From: Akebia trifoliata
Taxonomy: Eukaryota > Streptophyta > Magnoliopsida > Ranunculales > Lardizabalaceae
Reading direction: 5' to 3'
DNA length: 64,000 nt
NCBI GenBank assembly: GCA_017979445.1
Contig: CM030718.1
Span: forward strand, 20,269,021-20,333,020
The notes under the pieces are model-generated. The model did no database searches. It had not been told where the DNA came from and saw only the letters and a program-made list of their open reading frames with translations. The translations under genes were made by a program, and so were the position numbers. This document shows, piece after piece, positions 21,352 to 35,000 of the stretch. Numbering within the stretch: the first letter of the stretch is position 1; each line of letters begins with the position of its first letter.

Positions 21352-23052
21352 TGTAAAACCCCGAGTTTTTTATTCGTATCTCGAGAAAAAATAATTAGTG
21401 AAATTTTGATAAATTTCTAAAAGTATGACTTAGGGGTAAATCTTTAGAAGGTTTTTTATCATTTTTAATGGAATCTGACCGTACCAATGGATTCAAAATA
21501 ATCGAAAAACATACTTTAGCCTATAAACACGCTCAAATGCGAGTCTGAATATATAAGTTACAAAATCCTCAATTATCGAGTCGGACCAAGCTAAAATAAT
21601 GACTTTTTGCTAAAATAAGAATTTTTAAGATTCGATCATACCATTGGGTTCATAACAAAAAATTATTGAACATGAACTATTTATTTACCATTTTTGGAGC
21701 ACAGAAAAGTCAAATTATCATCAAAAATAAAAATAACGTCAATTTTAAGATCACTTAAAGCAAAAAATGTAAATATTGTTAAAGATAGAATTTATAAAAA
21801 TTGACCACACCATTAGATGTAGAACGAAAAATTAGACAAAATAAAATATTCATTCGTTACTTTTAAAGTCCGGATGGTCAAGTTATCGTTAATCGAAACA
21901 ATAGGTAAAATATCGATTTCGTCCCAAGATTTATATAAATAAACTTTTTTTATTTTTTTCACTATTCACTTTTGTTTTAAACGACCTAAACCAGTCAACG
22001 GAATTTTTTTTTTTTTTAAATTTCAAATTTTCAAACTTAGATCCTTCACGAACGGGTCATCGTTGACTTCCGCCGCAGAAGGAAAAAATGTCCATAACCT
22101 CGACATCTACAAAATCCACCCAAGATCTTTTTGTTTCATCTTCGCTTTCACCCTGTATCGTAAAAAATCAGCCTTATATATATATATATATATGGGATTT
22201 CGAAAATTCGACCTGGATTTCGCTTATTTCAGGATCAAACTGTCCTCTATCACAGAAGGGAGAAAAGATGACGGCATCGAAATCTTCAAAACCACTAGGT
22301 TAAACTCAAAATCAGTCATCTCGAAATTCAATTAGTCTTGATTTTCATGCCAATTATCTTGATTTCTGCGTACGTACTTCAATCCTTTCGCACAGAGATT
22401 GTAAGGAACTCTCAATTTCTATTAGTAATCGTACATTGTGAAAATTGCATTTAAGATTTTATTAAAAATTTGTGATGTGTTTCCAAAAATATAGAATTAT
22501 TTTTATTATTTCAAATTTACGCTAAAACTTGCATATTTGATATGTTTAATTGTATTTTATAACAAATTATATGTGGGTAGGATATTTTAATAAGTTATTT
22601 CCATCAGTTGGGCCCTGCGCATTGTTCGGACCCCATTTTGATCTAAGTTTTGTACTTTTTCAATGTTATTGATAAATGAATTTCATAATTGGAAATATGA
22701 TTTAATATTCAATTAACTCGTATCGAGTTGATGAATATCAAAAAGTAGATATTTTGTTTGAGAGATTGAAAACTGTAAAATTCATAAAAAGAGTATGAAA
22801 ACGGTAAATGTCATAATCACACCCGATGGGTGATACCTGCATTTTGCATTGTTGTGTTGTGTGTAGGTTGGTGAACGGGTATCCAGATATAATATTACTG
22901 ATTACATATTTACTTACTTTTTGTTAGCGCGAGGCGATGTTTCTTTTTCCGTTCAGTTATTTATTTTAGGTTGGGTGGCCACAATTAACTGGTAGAAAAC
23001 TGGATATCCATTCTCAACCTTGTATTGTTAATTTCTCTTTTGTTTTCAAATA

Positions 23053-23086
<34 letters not shown>

Positions 23087-24362
23087 AGCTATTTTGTGAG
23101 CTGTTAAAAAGTCTGTGAATGCTTGAAAGGATAGTGCGTCATATCATCCGGGGTAGTATACTATCATGCAATGTACGGTAGGGACCATCAAGCTCATACG
23201 AGGTATGGGACTCGTATGAGAATGGAGTCACAATTGGAATCCGGGTTCATTCTTCTCTATCTTTACTAGTGAACTTGTTATGTAAAGGTGGCCGTATACG
23301 AATAGTTTGTATATTTGAAAATCACATGCACGCCTAATAGGCATAGACGAAGATGATTAGTCAATGATTACTAACAATCTATAGTAGTCAAACATTTTGA
23401 CACATCGAAAAGAGAACCATTGCTTACGGTCACGTCAAATAGTCAGCCTGAGTCGGATAAATGGTCAATCAAGTGAGGTAAGTGCAGCAACTGACCACAA
23501 AATCAGGAACCAAAAGCCAATAAAGAATATGAAACATCATGCCTCGACTGAGAGCGATCCAGTCGTGAATCCCAACTTTTTAATTCCATTACTCCAACAT
23601 TGTGTATTATGTATATGTTGTCTTATTTTGATATATAAAATAAAATGCATGTTTAATGTTTTCATTTGATAAATTAGATTTGTATATAAAGAAAATGTTA
23701 TGGTAAGTATTGTTGATTAATGAAATGTCAGTTTTAAAATGTTTAGTTACTCATCCTTAGTTATATGTATCAGTTTATAGTAGTTTTTTTTCTTTAAAAC
23801 TTTGTATTGTTAAAATGATTCAGTATGCTTATTTGTTCATGTTAGGAGGGGTTATTGGTAGAAATTGTTTGTTTTCCTACTGGATAATCATTGTTACTCA
23901 CCCTTTCCTTCTTATTTTTTTAATTTCAGAGCCTAGAGTTGGCGAGGCAGGCGTAGAACCAGCAAATGGGGACCATCTGGTGAGTCAGATAGATGACCAT
24001 AATCCATTACCTGGTGAGTACTAGAGTTATTACCCCTAGTGGTATCAGTTAGACCAAAAGTATTATAGATTTTGTTCTTAGCGTTAGGACTTTTGTTAAA
24101 GTGAAAATTTTTTGTATAATCTCGTGTATAAATTTTTTTTTCCGCACTCTGATATATCGTACATTATTAGATGTATATAGGCTTCTGGTAGTATTCTATT
24201 TTGTATGTATATATGCAGGATTGTATGTCGTTTATCAGGTACAGGTTGAACGCCTTGGAATGCTAATATAAACAGAAGAGATTATGCCAAAATTTTGAGA
24301 TGTCACCTACTACCTTGAGATCTGACATGGGATTTTGTGTTAGTATATAACAAGGTGCCACA
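21352..24362 (+). mobile_element. Solo LTR of the TGTAA-type family, second copy
   Basis: It begins TGTAAAACCCCGAG and ends GGTGCCACA, with the 5-bp target duplication AAAAT on both sides (21347-21351 and 24363-24367). It can be followed by eye against the copy at 5887-9202, for example around 22819/7690 (ACACCC then GGGTGAT) and 23404/8247 (CGAAAAGAGA). It is more diverged than that copy and has a longer TA run at 23058-23084. Short open frames inside are not genes. Confidence 0.88.
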
Positions 24363-24367
24363 AAAAT

Positions 24368-25480
24368 CCTAGTGGATATTTCAAAATTACCCATAATTTT
24401 ATAACTTCCCTAAAATCATGTGTAGTTATATGATTTTTAGGGATAAGGAATCCCCCGACCCACACTACGTGGGGATGAGAATATGGGATCACTTTGGCTA
24501 TGGTCATTTGAACCATTCTCTTATGGTCAATACAAGATCCTTTTTCTATCGGTCATTAGGACATTTAAGAAATTGTATGAAGTAGCCACCATCTTTTCTG
24601 GGTGTAAGAGGTCACCCAAGAATTATCTTCAATGTTTGCGAACACAATTAGCTGATCACCTTATCAGGTCTGCAATCAACCATTCTACATGTAAGTGCTT
24701 TGTTGTGCATGGGGAAGGTGTTAGTAGGGGTGTCAATGGGTGGATTCCGATTCAATTCCAAAGGAACTTTGAACCATAACCATTATATTTAGTTCGGTTT
24801 CGGGCCAAGTTCCAAAATAAATGGAATCGGAACCGCCAAAAAACATAGGGTACCCATCAGTTCCAGTTCTCAAGAGTTGAATGGGAAAAAAAGTATTTCG
24901 AACATTATAAAAAAAGTTCTTTAAAAAAATTAACATATTATGAACAAAATTATTAACTTAGTTATAATTTGTTCTCCTAAAGATACAAATTAATGATTTT
25001 TTTTCAAAAATAAAAATTTATCTTAGTTAAAAGTAACAAATTTTTAGAAATGTAACTCATTTTAAGCTACAATTGATAATTTATATGAAAAATTTAAGAA
25101 TTTTATATAATATGCATTTATTTTGAAATTAAAAAAATACCTTAAATTATCTATAGTATGTAAAGAAATGACAAAATATATATGTTCTGGCTACTGGATA
25201 CCTATTGGATAGAACCTATTGGTTTTGGTCCATATCGGTTCAATTCCATTTTAGATCCGGTTCTAATCGGTTCCAATAAAAAGGGAATTGAAACTGGGGT
25301 TTTCTATTTCAACTCTAATTCAATTTTTCGTTAAATGGGTACCCATTGACACCCCTAGGTGTTAGGCACCCCAAATCACCCCCATTTGTGGTTTAATGGT
25401 TAACTTTGTTATGATGTCTTGGCTTATGTCTTTTTGAATACACTGGATGAAAGAAAAAGATTGAACATTATAATATAATC
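24368..25480 (+). mobile_element. Old Tat/Ogre-like LTR fragment, interrupted by a hAT element
   Basis: The flanks of the hAT insert rejoin as GGGGAAGGTGTTAGGCACCCC. This is the same GGTGTTAGGCACC motif found in the LTRs at 47.5 and 59.3 kb and (as GGTGCTAAGCACC) at 4.85 kb. The outer limits are unclear and the sequence is decayed. Confidence 0.5.
24725..25357. mobile_element. Non-autonomous hAT-type element, 633 bp
   Basis: The terminal inverted repeats TAGGGGTGTCAATGGGT and ACCCATTGACACCCCTA are perfect over 17 bp. An 8-bp target duplication GGTGTTAG flanks the element (24717-24724 and 25358-25365), as hAT elements make. The interior is AT-rich, has no transposase, and has subterminal GGTTC/GAACC-like repeats. 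Confidence 0.9.
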
Positions 25481-28400
25481 CTAAATTCACTTATGTACTA
25501 GAATTTTTGGTGTGTTCACCACAATTCCTTTCATCCCAATTTGAATGAATCAAAGCTTTAGTCTTGTGAAAAAATTTAGAAATAATGAAAGGGTTTGAAA
25601 AAAAAAAATGTCAAAGCTAGGTTATGGAGAAATTCCCTAATAGATTTGCTTGTTAGGGTGTAGTACATGTGCACCATACTACCTTCATCCCGGTTTGCGA
25701 AATATAGTTAGAAAGTTCCCAGTTCCAAATGTTCTAACATGTCTATGTCTAGAAATTTTCGATGCACACACATATCACTATATTTCATTTCTCATATATT
25801 TGATGGGTAAAAAACCCTAACCTTGATTTAATACTCAATTTATTGGATCCATGTGTTTATTTGTGTGAAAATAACCAAATGACAATGCAAAAAAGGTTTA
25901 AAATAGATGACGGGTGTGTCAAAATCTCGAAGGGATTTGACCACAATGGTAATGCATTTTGAAATGAGTTGAGAACGACTTTGCAAAAATATATTTATCA
26001 AAAAAATACTTTTCAAGAAACTTTCTTTTTGAAAAAGGCTTTCCTAACTTGATTGAGTCTAACCCCTAAATTGAGTTTGTTCGAGGACCTTTTTCTAAAA
26101 TTGTGAATCAATTTGACCGATATGAATCCTGAGGAACATACAAAATTGGGACTCAGGTTGTGGACATTTTGATCAATTATAAAACTTGCTAAATAAATGC
26201 AGAGATAGAGATGTAAAATAAGACTTTGGGTAAGTCGAATTTGTTCCACAGGGTAGTTGGGATTCAAAAGCTCATTCGGATTAAAATGCCAAAACAGAAT
26301 TAGAAAACATATTGAATTTAAAAACAAACCAGATTTGTTGCACAAATAAGATGAAAATCAACTTGTAAATTGAAATCTAAATAGAAAATAGAGATTGAAA
26401 ATATAAGAAAGAAGCTTAGAGAATTCAAGTCTACCATTGCAAGTCATCCAAAATGCTATTTAATTTTAAATATGACTCAATCCATGTAGCAAGTCATTGC
26501 TCGTGGATTGAAAAATGATTTGATGTAACCATTGATTGGAACCCAAATGTGTCCATGAAGATCTCAGATCTAGACAAGATTATCCGACTTATACTTCCAT
26601 TCGTCACAAAGCATGAGTATTCTTGAGCTTATCTAAGTAACACTCATCAAAGTTGAAATAGAAGTGTAAATTATATGATCTTATCATGAAGAGTTTTACA
26701 GAATTAACATGTAAAATAGAAATAACGAATTGAAACAACATTAATAAAGTGAACTTGCTCTGGCATTCTTGACTTCTCTAATGAGAGTTTAGCCGATTAT
26801 CGTAAGGATTATAATTGTAGAAAATAATAAAAGAAATGAGAAGACGGGTGAAAAAGAAGATGCACTTTAATCCTTCTTTAATAACTTCCAAAAGAACTAC
26901 AATAAGAAATAAAATAAACAATTGATCCTTTCACTACTACACAAACTCTCTCTAAAAGAAAAATCAGGAAAAATACAGAGAAATTAGGGAGAAGAAGAGT
27001 GTCAAGAGGGACCCAAGAGAGGACCCCTTCTCTGAAATCAACCCTCCAATTTATAACATTCGTATTTGGGTAATCGGGTTGATTTGGCGAATGATTTGAC
27101 CCGAAGGACCCATTCAGTTACAACCACCGAAGCTTTTCAAACATCTCATGTAAATCTCGAGGATAAATTCCTCGAGAGCATCGCGGAGCACCCAAGCCCA
27201 ACTGCGGTGTGGTGACGTGGCACCCTTTTCAGCTCATTTTCGATTATTTTTCTCCTTTTTGCACACACATTGTAACCGACTTTGTTAATCGTTTGACAAC
27301 TTTCACGTGCGCTTTATTTATCTGCATTTAACAATAATATCTCATTAGGTCTATTAATTTGGATAAATAATTTAATTTTGCAATTATTTATAGAAACTAA
27401 CAATTATATGATGATAATTTTAGTGTAATTACGGTCCCAAAATCGAATAATTGGGACCTTATCACCTTTTTCTCTTTTTTTGAGTCTTTATTAAATTGCT
27501 AATGATTTTTTTACTTGAAAATTTTCACTTAGTGTGAACTTGATTGAGGTGTCAAGGGCACATGTCTATTGATCATTTCCTTGTGTATCCCAAAGAAAAA
27601 AATCAACAATTCTGTGCCCTGCTAGGTAAATTGAGTTAGATTGACTGAAAATTTTGAAGTCAGAAAATCATGACTCGTATTAAATTAAAAGGTTGGAACA
27701 AGGTTAGGTTCCAAATTCCAATGACTCATGAAGAATGACTAATGAGGAAGAAGCATATAAGGGTAATGTTTACTTCGTAAAGTACATTTTAATATATTGA
27801 GTAATATATAATATACTTAAATATCAATTTTACTCTTGGATCATTCTTTTACTCTACTCACTCCTTCACCACTTACTATCTCTTGTAAAGAAACATATTC
27901 TCTTTTACTATTTATAACTAATAACTTTTAGAAAATAAACATACTTTCTTTAATAAATTGTGCATTCAAAATTAGTTATGACCATAATATGGTCCATTGC
28001 TATTATATTTCACTTACACTATGTCAAGGGTTTTGGTTGCATTTTTCGTGATATTTATATAACTTGATTAGTACCAACAATGACACTATACTACTCATCT
28101 CCTCCAATTAATCACAACAAAATAGTTCATGATCAATATTATTATTTATTAGTAAATAAATAATAAATATACATTTTAATGATTGAAGCTGCTTCTTCTC
28201 TAAAGGTATCATAATAATTTTATAATTTCAATAATATCTTATAATGTTCATCTTTTGTTGCCTTCTAATTGTCAAAAACTCATGATTATTTAACTTTTAT
28301 ATTTATTTTTAACAACATACATGACTAATATTTATTTAAAACTAAAAAAAATACTAGATATGCTCGATGGACGAAGGTTTCCAATATTTTTATAATAGGC

Positions 28401-28700
28401 CCTCATTACAAAGATTTGAGAGTTGTGATTGGGATGCCATTAGAAGTTCTCTCATATATTTTCTTTTAAAATTAGATTTCTATTTTTTGATTTAGAATTT
28501 TATATGAATCTAATCATAATCACAAACAACTACTGAAATTATTTATTATAATTTGAGACAAATCTTTCTAATGTTAGAACTTAGCAGAGTGTGTTTTAAT
28601 CTCACTTAATGAAGCTGTGATAAATAATTTAACAAATCGGGTGTAATAAGTAAAAGTTAGGTGCCAAACATCATCTCTAATTTTAAAATTTTAATTAAGA
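25481..28700. other. AT-rich spacer with possible retroelement debris
   Basis: No gene is supported on either strand; the longest open frame (26013-26345, -) has no family motif and low-complexity ends. The stretch ending GGACCTTATCA near 27467 could be an LTR end (TGATAAGGTCC on the minus strand), but no partner end or target duplication was found. Confidence 0.5.
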
Positions 28701-28744
28701 AAAGAAACATTACAAGTAACCAAAACATTCATGCAATTTCTACC

Positions 28745-29078
28745 GTAACCTTTCTCTGACATTCAAAAACCCTATCGCTCTCTCTCTCTCTCTTTCTCCC
28801 ACTTGTTTACATGTACGCTTGTGTCAGTATCTACTCAAAGATTTCACCATCTTCGTTCGGCACAGCCGGACCAAATTAGACCGACTGCACATTGAGAAAC
28901 TGACACCTAACCTACCAACCAAACTTCATTAATGGCGTAATAACAGCTGCAACCATCACCAACCTTCAAATCCCACCTTTACATGTACCAGTTTGCTTCC
29001 TACAAAGTGGAACGAGCGGTGACTCCATAGTTAAATGCCCCTTTTAAGTTCAAGCTTTCTTTGCTAAGTTCTTGAAAA
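28745..29078 (+). promoter_or_regulatory. 5' leader/promoter-proximal region of the DHHC gene
   Basis: A CT-rich tract (about 28776-28800) lies about 280 bp before the ATG, and the region is less AT-rich than the spacer upstream. Such tracts are common in plant 5' UTRs. No single convincing TATA box was chosen. Confidence 0.4.
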
Positions 29079-32000
29079 ATGGGGCAAAGAGGGGTTGTTT
29101 CTCTGCCTATAATCGTAGTTCTCTCGACTATCTCTTATATATACTATACAACTGTGTTTGTGTTTATAGACGGTTGGTTGGGACTGAGGACTTCACAGGG
29201 GTTGATGAATGCTGTTGGTTTCACTATAATTGCTTGCATGTGCATTGTGACCTATGGAGTTGCGATCATGAGGGATCCAGGTCGCATTCCCTCTAGTTAT
29301 GTACCTGATATTGAAGATTCGGAGACTCAGATCCATGAAATCAAGAGGAAGGTTAGATGATCAACTCTCTCTCTCTCGGGTTTCTTTGATTGCTTTATCA
29401 TTATTTTCTCTGTTTTGAATTAGGAATTAGGGTTTCAATTCCTGTTTATTGTTTCTTGGATTGTACGAAGGTTGTGCAATATGTTCTGTAATTTTGGTTG
29501 TTTGATCTTTATATGAAAGTTGTGATTTTTTGTTTTTTTTTTTTTGTTTAAATAAATAAGTGTAGAAATCCAGCAACTAAGCAATTTTTGGTTTGAATTT
29601 CAAATCCAATGTTCAGTTGGTTTGACACATTGCAAAGCAACTTTGAGGTTGTTGGTTCAAGTCCAGCTTACCCATAAAAGAAAATAAAAAATTTCAATCC
29701 AATTTGTACTTTGGATTTCAAATGTGCCATGGTACACAATCTACAGAGAGCATTCTGTAACCCTGAGAGTTGAGTCTCAAGTTCTATTTCTATAAATCAG
29801 CTTACGAGTTCAAATTTTCTAATAGGGCATAGTGACAGCTACAATCTTGTTTTTTCTCCCTAATCTTTATACTCTTTCTAACTTTCTGTTTATTTGGATC
29901 ATGGTTTTAATTCTCAGTCAAGATCGTGACAACTCGGGCTATTCATCTTGGTATCCTAGGCACCCAAATGAGATATTGTGACTAGTCCATCGAATTGACT
30001 TGGCCGAGTGGACTGGTTTTGGTGTTTTATCATCTAAATATAATTTATTTTTAAGAATTTAGATGTTTCTAATCTATATAAAATGAGATATGTGATTGAG
30101 CATCTATTAATCCAGTTTATAATAGAAAATAATTAATTTTTAAGTTTGTGTGTGTGTTAATAAAATAAACTTAAATCGTTGAAAGGGTTTTACTTGTCGA
30201 GTCAAGAGGATTTGTTTGAGTCATCTAGGTCTCAGTGGGTGCTGAAACAAGATAGAACACCTTGTTTAAAATCTATGGCCCTGATAGGAAGTAAATATGG
30301 TGAAGTTGGTTTGGGCATGTACAAAGATACCAATGACAACACCAAAGAGAAGGAACATATTCATGCAAGTGGAAATATTTTGAAAAGGCTGGCGTTTGAC
30401 CTAAGATGATGTGGATTAAATTATTTAAAAAATGATGAGACTTGAAGTAGCATGTAGAGATGTGTTGGAGTGCAAAAGCTTTCGAATGAGTAGATTAAGA
30501 TTGAGTATGTGGAATGTACCTTCAATATCAATAAACATGACATGAGGAGGAACGTTTGATGAAAAATGATGGCGAGAAATACCTTGAAAAGACCATTTTT
30601 CGTTATACTCAATCGATAGAAGTAATATCGATTGATAAAAAGTACTATGACGAGTATCTCGATTTACTTTCTCTCACTATTCACGCTTTCAAGGTCCGTT
30701 GAAAGCAAATTGGAAAGGCTTATGAGAAATTTCTTGTAGAATGATAGGAATGGTAGGAGGAAGTATCACCTAGTTAGATGGAAGGTTATCTGCATGCCTA
30801 AGAAGAATGGGGGGTTGGGGATTAGGAGTCTTAGATTAGCTAATAAAGCGCTTTTAGGGAAGTGGCTTTGGAGGTTTGGGAAGAAAATGGGAAGTTTGTG
30901 GAGGAGGTCATTATGGCCAAGTACGGGGACAAGAGACTAGGTTGGTATAGTGGCGAGGTTAATAACTCGTATGGGTGTATAGTTTGGAAGGGGATTCTCA
31001 AAGTGAAGGAGGAGTTTGATAAAGGGCTTAGATTCAAAGCGGTTATAGGAGATAAGGTTAGATTCTGGGAGGATAATAGGTGTGGCACATCACCTCTAGC
31101 TACTCAATTTTCGTCATTGTAAGCTTGTTTGCTGAAAAAAAATTACTTGATCCAGCAGTGTTTGATCCGTAATGATTCCAGCTCTACTTGGGATTTGGAG
31201 TTTAGGAGAAATTTTAATGATTGGGAGCTAACAGATGTGACATCTTTCCTTGATCTACTGCATTCGTCTCTTCTCGATGAAAGTGAACAGGACAGGTGGG
31301 AATGGACGAGGGCAAAGGATTTGAGATTCTCTGTCAGATCCTTCTGTAAATGGCTCAACCCTTATGCAGAGCGACCATTTCTCAGGTCCATTACTTGGTC
31401 CAACTCATTTCCCTTTAAAATCTCCTTCTTTGTTTGGTTAGCTTTCCTTGGGAAGATTCTTACGATGGACAATTTAATTACTTGGGGTTGGATCATTCCC
31501 AATTATTGTCCCCTCTGTATGAAGGATGGGGAGTTTGTCGACCATATTTTAATTCATTCGTATAATATTTGATCAACTTTCCTTGGTCTATTCCATATTC
31601 AGTGGGTCTTTCCTCGTAAGTTCTCCTCATTGTTAGAGGGGTCGGCTAATAATGATTCTTCTTCAAGAGAAAGATATCTTTGGGCTATTCTTCCCTCGGT
31701 TATTACTTGGGGGGTGTGGAACGAAAGAAATAATAGGGTGTTCAATAATAAGATGAGCAGCTCTCATGTCAGTTTCATGGAGATCTTGGGCCTGATGTAT
31801 CTTTTTGGTCGAAACAAAATATAGATTTCACGGGGGTTACTTTTGATGACTTTGTTTTTAGAGGAACTCTTTATGTAATCATTGATGTTTTAGCCTTCAT
31901 TTGTTTTTTATTTTTTAGAGGCTTCCTCTGCCTCCTTGTATTGTGTTTTCCCTCTTTTTATCAATATATTATACTTAAATAAAAAAAATAATCGAGGGTT

Positions 32001-35000
32001 TGGAAGTAGATGGTTGAGTGACAGATGCGGAACACGTATCGGAAAATGCATTGTGGGTAGAGTCAAGGCATACCCATTTGTCCCAATAATAATCTTTGGT
32101 GTGCCTTGTCTTATCACAATAGTTACATTTTCAATTGGACTTATTAGTACTACGGTCAGCGATAGTACCACCACCACGACCCCCACGGGTTCCACCATGG
32201 CCACCACAATTACCACTATGACCACCACCGTGAATACTACCGCATCCGTTACGAAGAGTCCCACAAGTACCATTACTAGTGACTAAGGTAGATGACTCCT
32301 TAAAATAAGGAGCTGAGTGATTAAGTGAGGCCCTTTGAAGTAGAGAATAGGAATTTGCTTCAGTAGGAAGTCATTTACTAGCCAAATCTGATCCTTGAAG
32401 ATACTGCACTCTGAGTTAAGATTGGACAACAGTAATGCGACTGAAACTCTTCCCATTGACGTTGAACTTCCAAATCAGTGCCTAGAGCTTGATAGAGCAA
32501 TAGTTCTTCCAATATACCTTTTAGATTACTGTAATGTTTGTTCAGGGGTTTATCACCTTGTTTGATAGTGAACATGCGTTCAAACAACTCAAACACCCTA
32601 GTCACATCACTCTCTTGAGAGTACATCTCTATAAGAGAGCTTTAGATCTTCTTTGCAGTATCATGGAGTTGGACATTAGAAGCCACAAATGGTCCATGCT
32701 TAACCAAAGACAAATCATAACCAATGAATTTTCACTCAACCAGTCTTTATAGTTCTTTGAATCCCCAGGAGGAGGATCTTCAATAAAGTACTTTACTTTC
32801 TTCTTGGGTCATAGGAGCACCTTTATAGCATGGGACCAAGAATGATAATTATTTCTATTCAGTCGTACCGAAGTAATTTGCTTGGTTGAATCATCACTTG
32901 GAGAGTTACGTTCATCCATTAGACCAACCATGAAGAAGAGTAAATACACAACGAGGGAGGCAACAACCGTTGTAAAAGGCACCTAAGAGGGGCGGCAAGG
33001 GTTGGAGGTGAAAAGGGAAAAAAAATAAAAATCCACCGTTTTTGGGAAGTCAAAAACCCAATTTCGGCCAAAAGAAAATGGCCTAGACACCACCCACCGC
33101 AATTAAACCTTCTAAAAAGTTTGAAGAACAGCACCATGCAGCCCCAAAACTCATTCACAACCAACCACAAGTAAACAATCATGCCCTAGATGTGTCGATA
33201 CACATGTAGGGTTTATCTTGCACCACCAAAACGAACCGAAGTTCTTTTCACTACAAAACTGCAGAAATAAGTGTTTAAAAACCCCCAAAAAAAAAAAAAT
33301 TGGGAGAGAAGAAGAAAAAAAAACTTTGCTTTGATACTAAGTAGAGAGCCAAAACGGTCTAGAGCAAGTAGAAGAGGAGAAATAGGGGAGAAGAAGATTA
33401 GGGAGAGAGGGAGCTGAACACTGACTTAATTCTAGGGTTCGGCCTCTCCTCCTATGTATTAAAAACCAATGAATAATAAAGTATGTGGGGCCTACCCCAT
33501 TACTTAAAAAAGGCCAATAGGGGCTGTTGCACATAGTAGTAATAGCCCTAGGCCAGTTGCACAAACACAAACAGCCCTAGGGCTGTTAGAAAATAACAGA
33601 ATTCTAACAAACAATTCTAATATTAAATGAAAAGAAATTTTTTATGAAGGCAATGATATGACCAGCTATTCTTTATGAAGTTGACTATTGGGTGGTCAAG
33701 GAGCGACATAGTAATAGATTGAGTCTTGCAGAGATGAAGATGTTGAGATGGCCTAGAGGAAATACTAAGAAAGAGAAAATTAGAAATGAATGCATTCTAG
33801 AAAATGTGGGAGTAATTCCAACAAGTGATAAACTAAGACAAAGCAATTGAGATGGTTTGGGCTTATTCAATGAAGGCCAATTACTGACGTAGTTAGAAAG
33901 AATACGCAAGGTAAAGGATGTAAATGAGAGAAAGGAATACCCAAAGGAACGTGGATGAAAGCGGATATGAACACACTTTCAATAGTAGATGACGTGGCTC
34001 TAGACATAATTGTATAGGGGAACCAGATTGGTTCAACTCATCCAAATCTTTAGGATAAGGCTATGATGATGATGATGACGGTTGAAGTAGTAAAGAAATA
34101 TCTCTAGAAATTCCTTGTCTGGAGATATAATAGCTCTAGATAGAATTGAAAGGTGGAATACAGTTCATGTTGTGGATCACAGTATTTATGAATTGTGGTA
34201 AGGCATGTATGATGATGATGTCAACAGCGTTATTTGTTGTTGTATGCTGTTAAATTTTGGAGATCCTACTGTTTTCCATAATGTTCTCATGATTAACCAT
34301 TGTTTTATTACAAAAGAAAGAAAAACACACACATTACTTCTGGTTGTTTTGTTTAATGCCTTGATGCTACTATGTTGCTTCATGGAGTTTGAGTTGCTAC
34401 GATCGGTGAAGTTGGTTCTCTAGTCTCGAGTTAAATCTAGTTTCGTGTTATCTTAATCACTGACCAGCTGCTAGGATTTGAAGAAGATTAGACACATTAC
34501 CCAGTCACTACTTTGACAGTAACTGGTATTTTCTGCTTTGAAAAAACATATTTTTTTCTTAGAAAATTTGAAATAATGCAAATATCCTGTCAACCATACT
34601 CAAATACCCTTAGATGTAGGTAAGAGCAGAGCCTCAATTTACACTAATGACATGTGGAATTTAAGCACCACATAAGAACCAGAGCATAGGGGAAACTCAG
34701 TTCTGAAGCCCCTAACCAGTGCCTCTCACTGGAGATGCTTTTCACATAAGACCCAATGGATGGAAACATGGACAAGATATTAAGATCCCATTTGGATAGA
34801 AAGTAGAAAGTATCTAGGATGAAAGTAGCTTTTGGAGAATGTGATATTTAGAAAGTAGAAAGTAGTTTTCTTTTGCTTCTTAAAAAGTTAAGATTTTTTA
34901 CTTTTTAAAAGTAGTTTTCTAAAATGAATCAAACAAACTTTTTAATTTTGTACCTTTCAAAATTAAAAAAGTTACTTTTTATGTGTATCTAAACAGGCTC

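Noticed and set aside
24483..24779. 98-codon open frame on the plus strand
   Set aside because: It runs from decayed LTR sequence into the hAT terminal repeat, so it is a chance frame.
26013..26345. 110-codon open frame on the minus strand
   Set aside because: No family motif, low-complexity ends, and no second exon or promoter signal.
27420..27467. LTR end suggested by GGACCTTATCA
   Set aside because: No partner end, target duplication or primer site was found, so no element is called.
31936..32286. 116-codon Thr-rich open frame on the plus strand
   Set aside because: It is the antisense of the Gly/Arg-rich end of copia gag; the Thr runs come from reading GGN/CGN codons backward.
34783..35000. 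Small hAT-like MITE with CATTTGGATA and TATCTAAACAGG ends
   Set aside because: The inverted repeats are short and imperfect and no 8-bp duplication was found; left only as a note under the intron.
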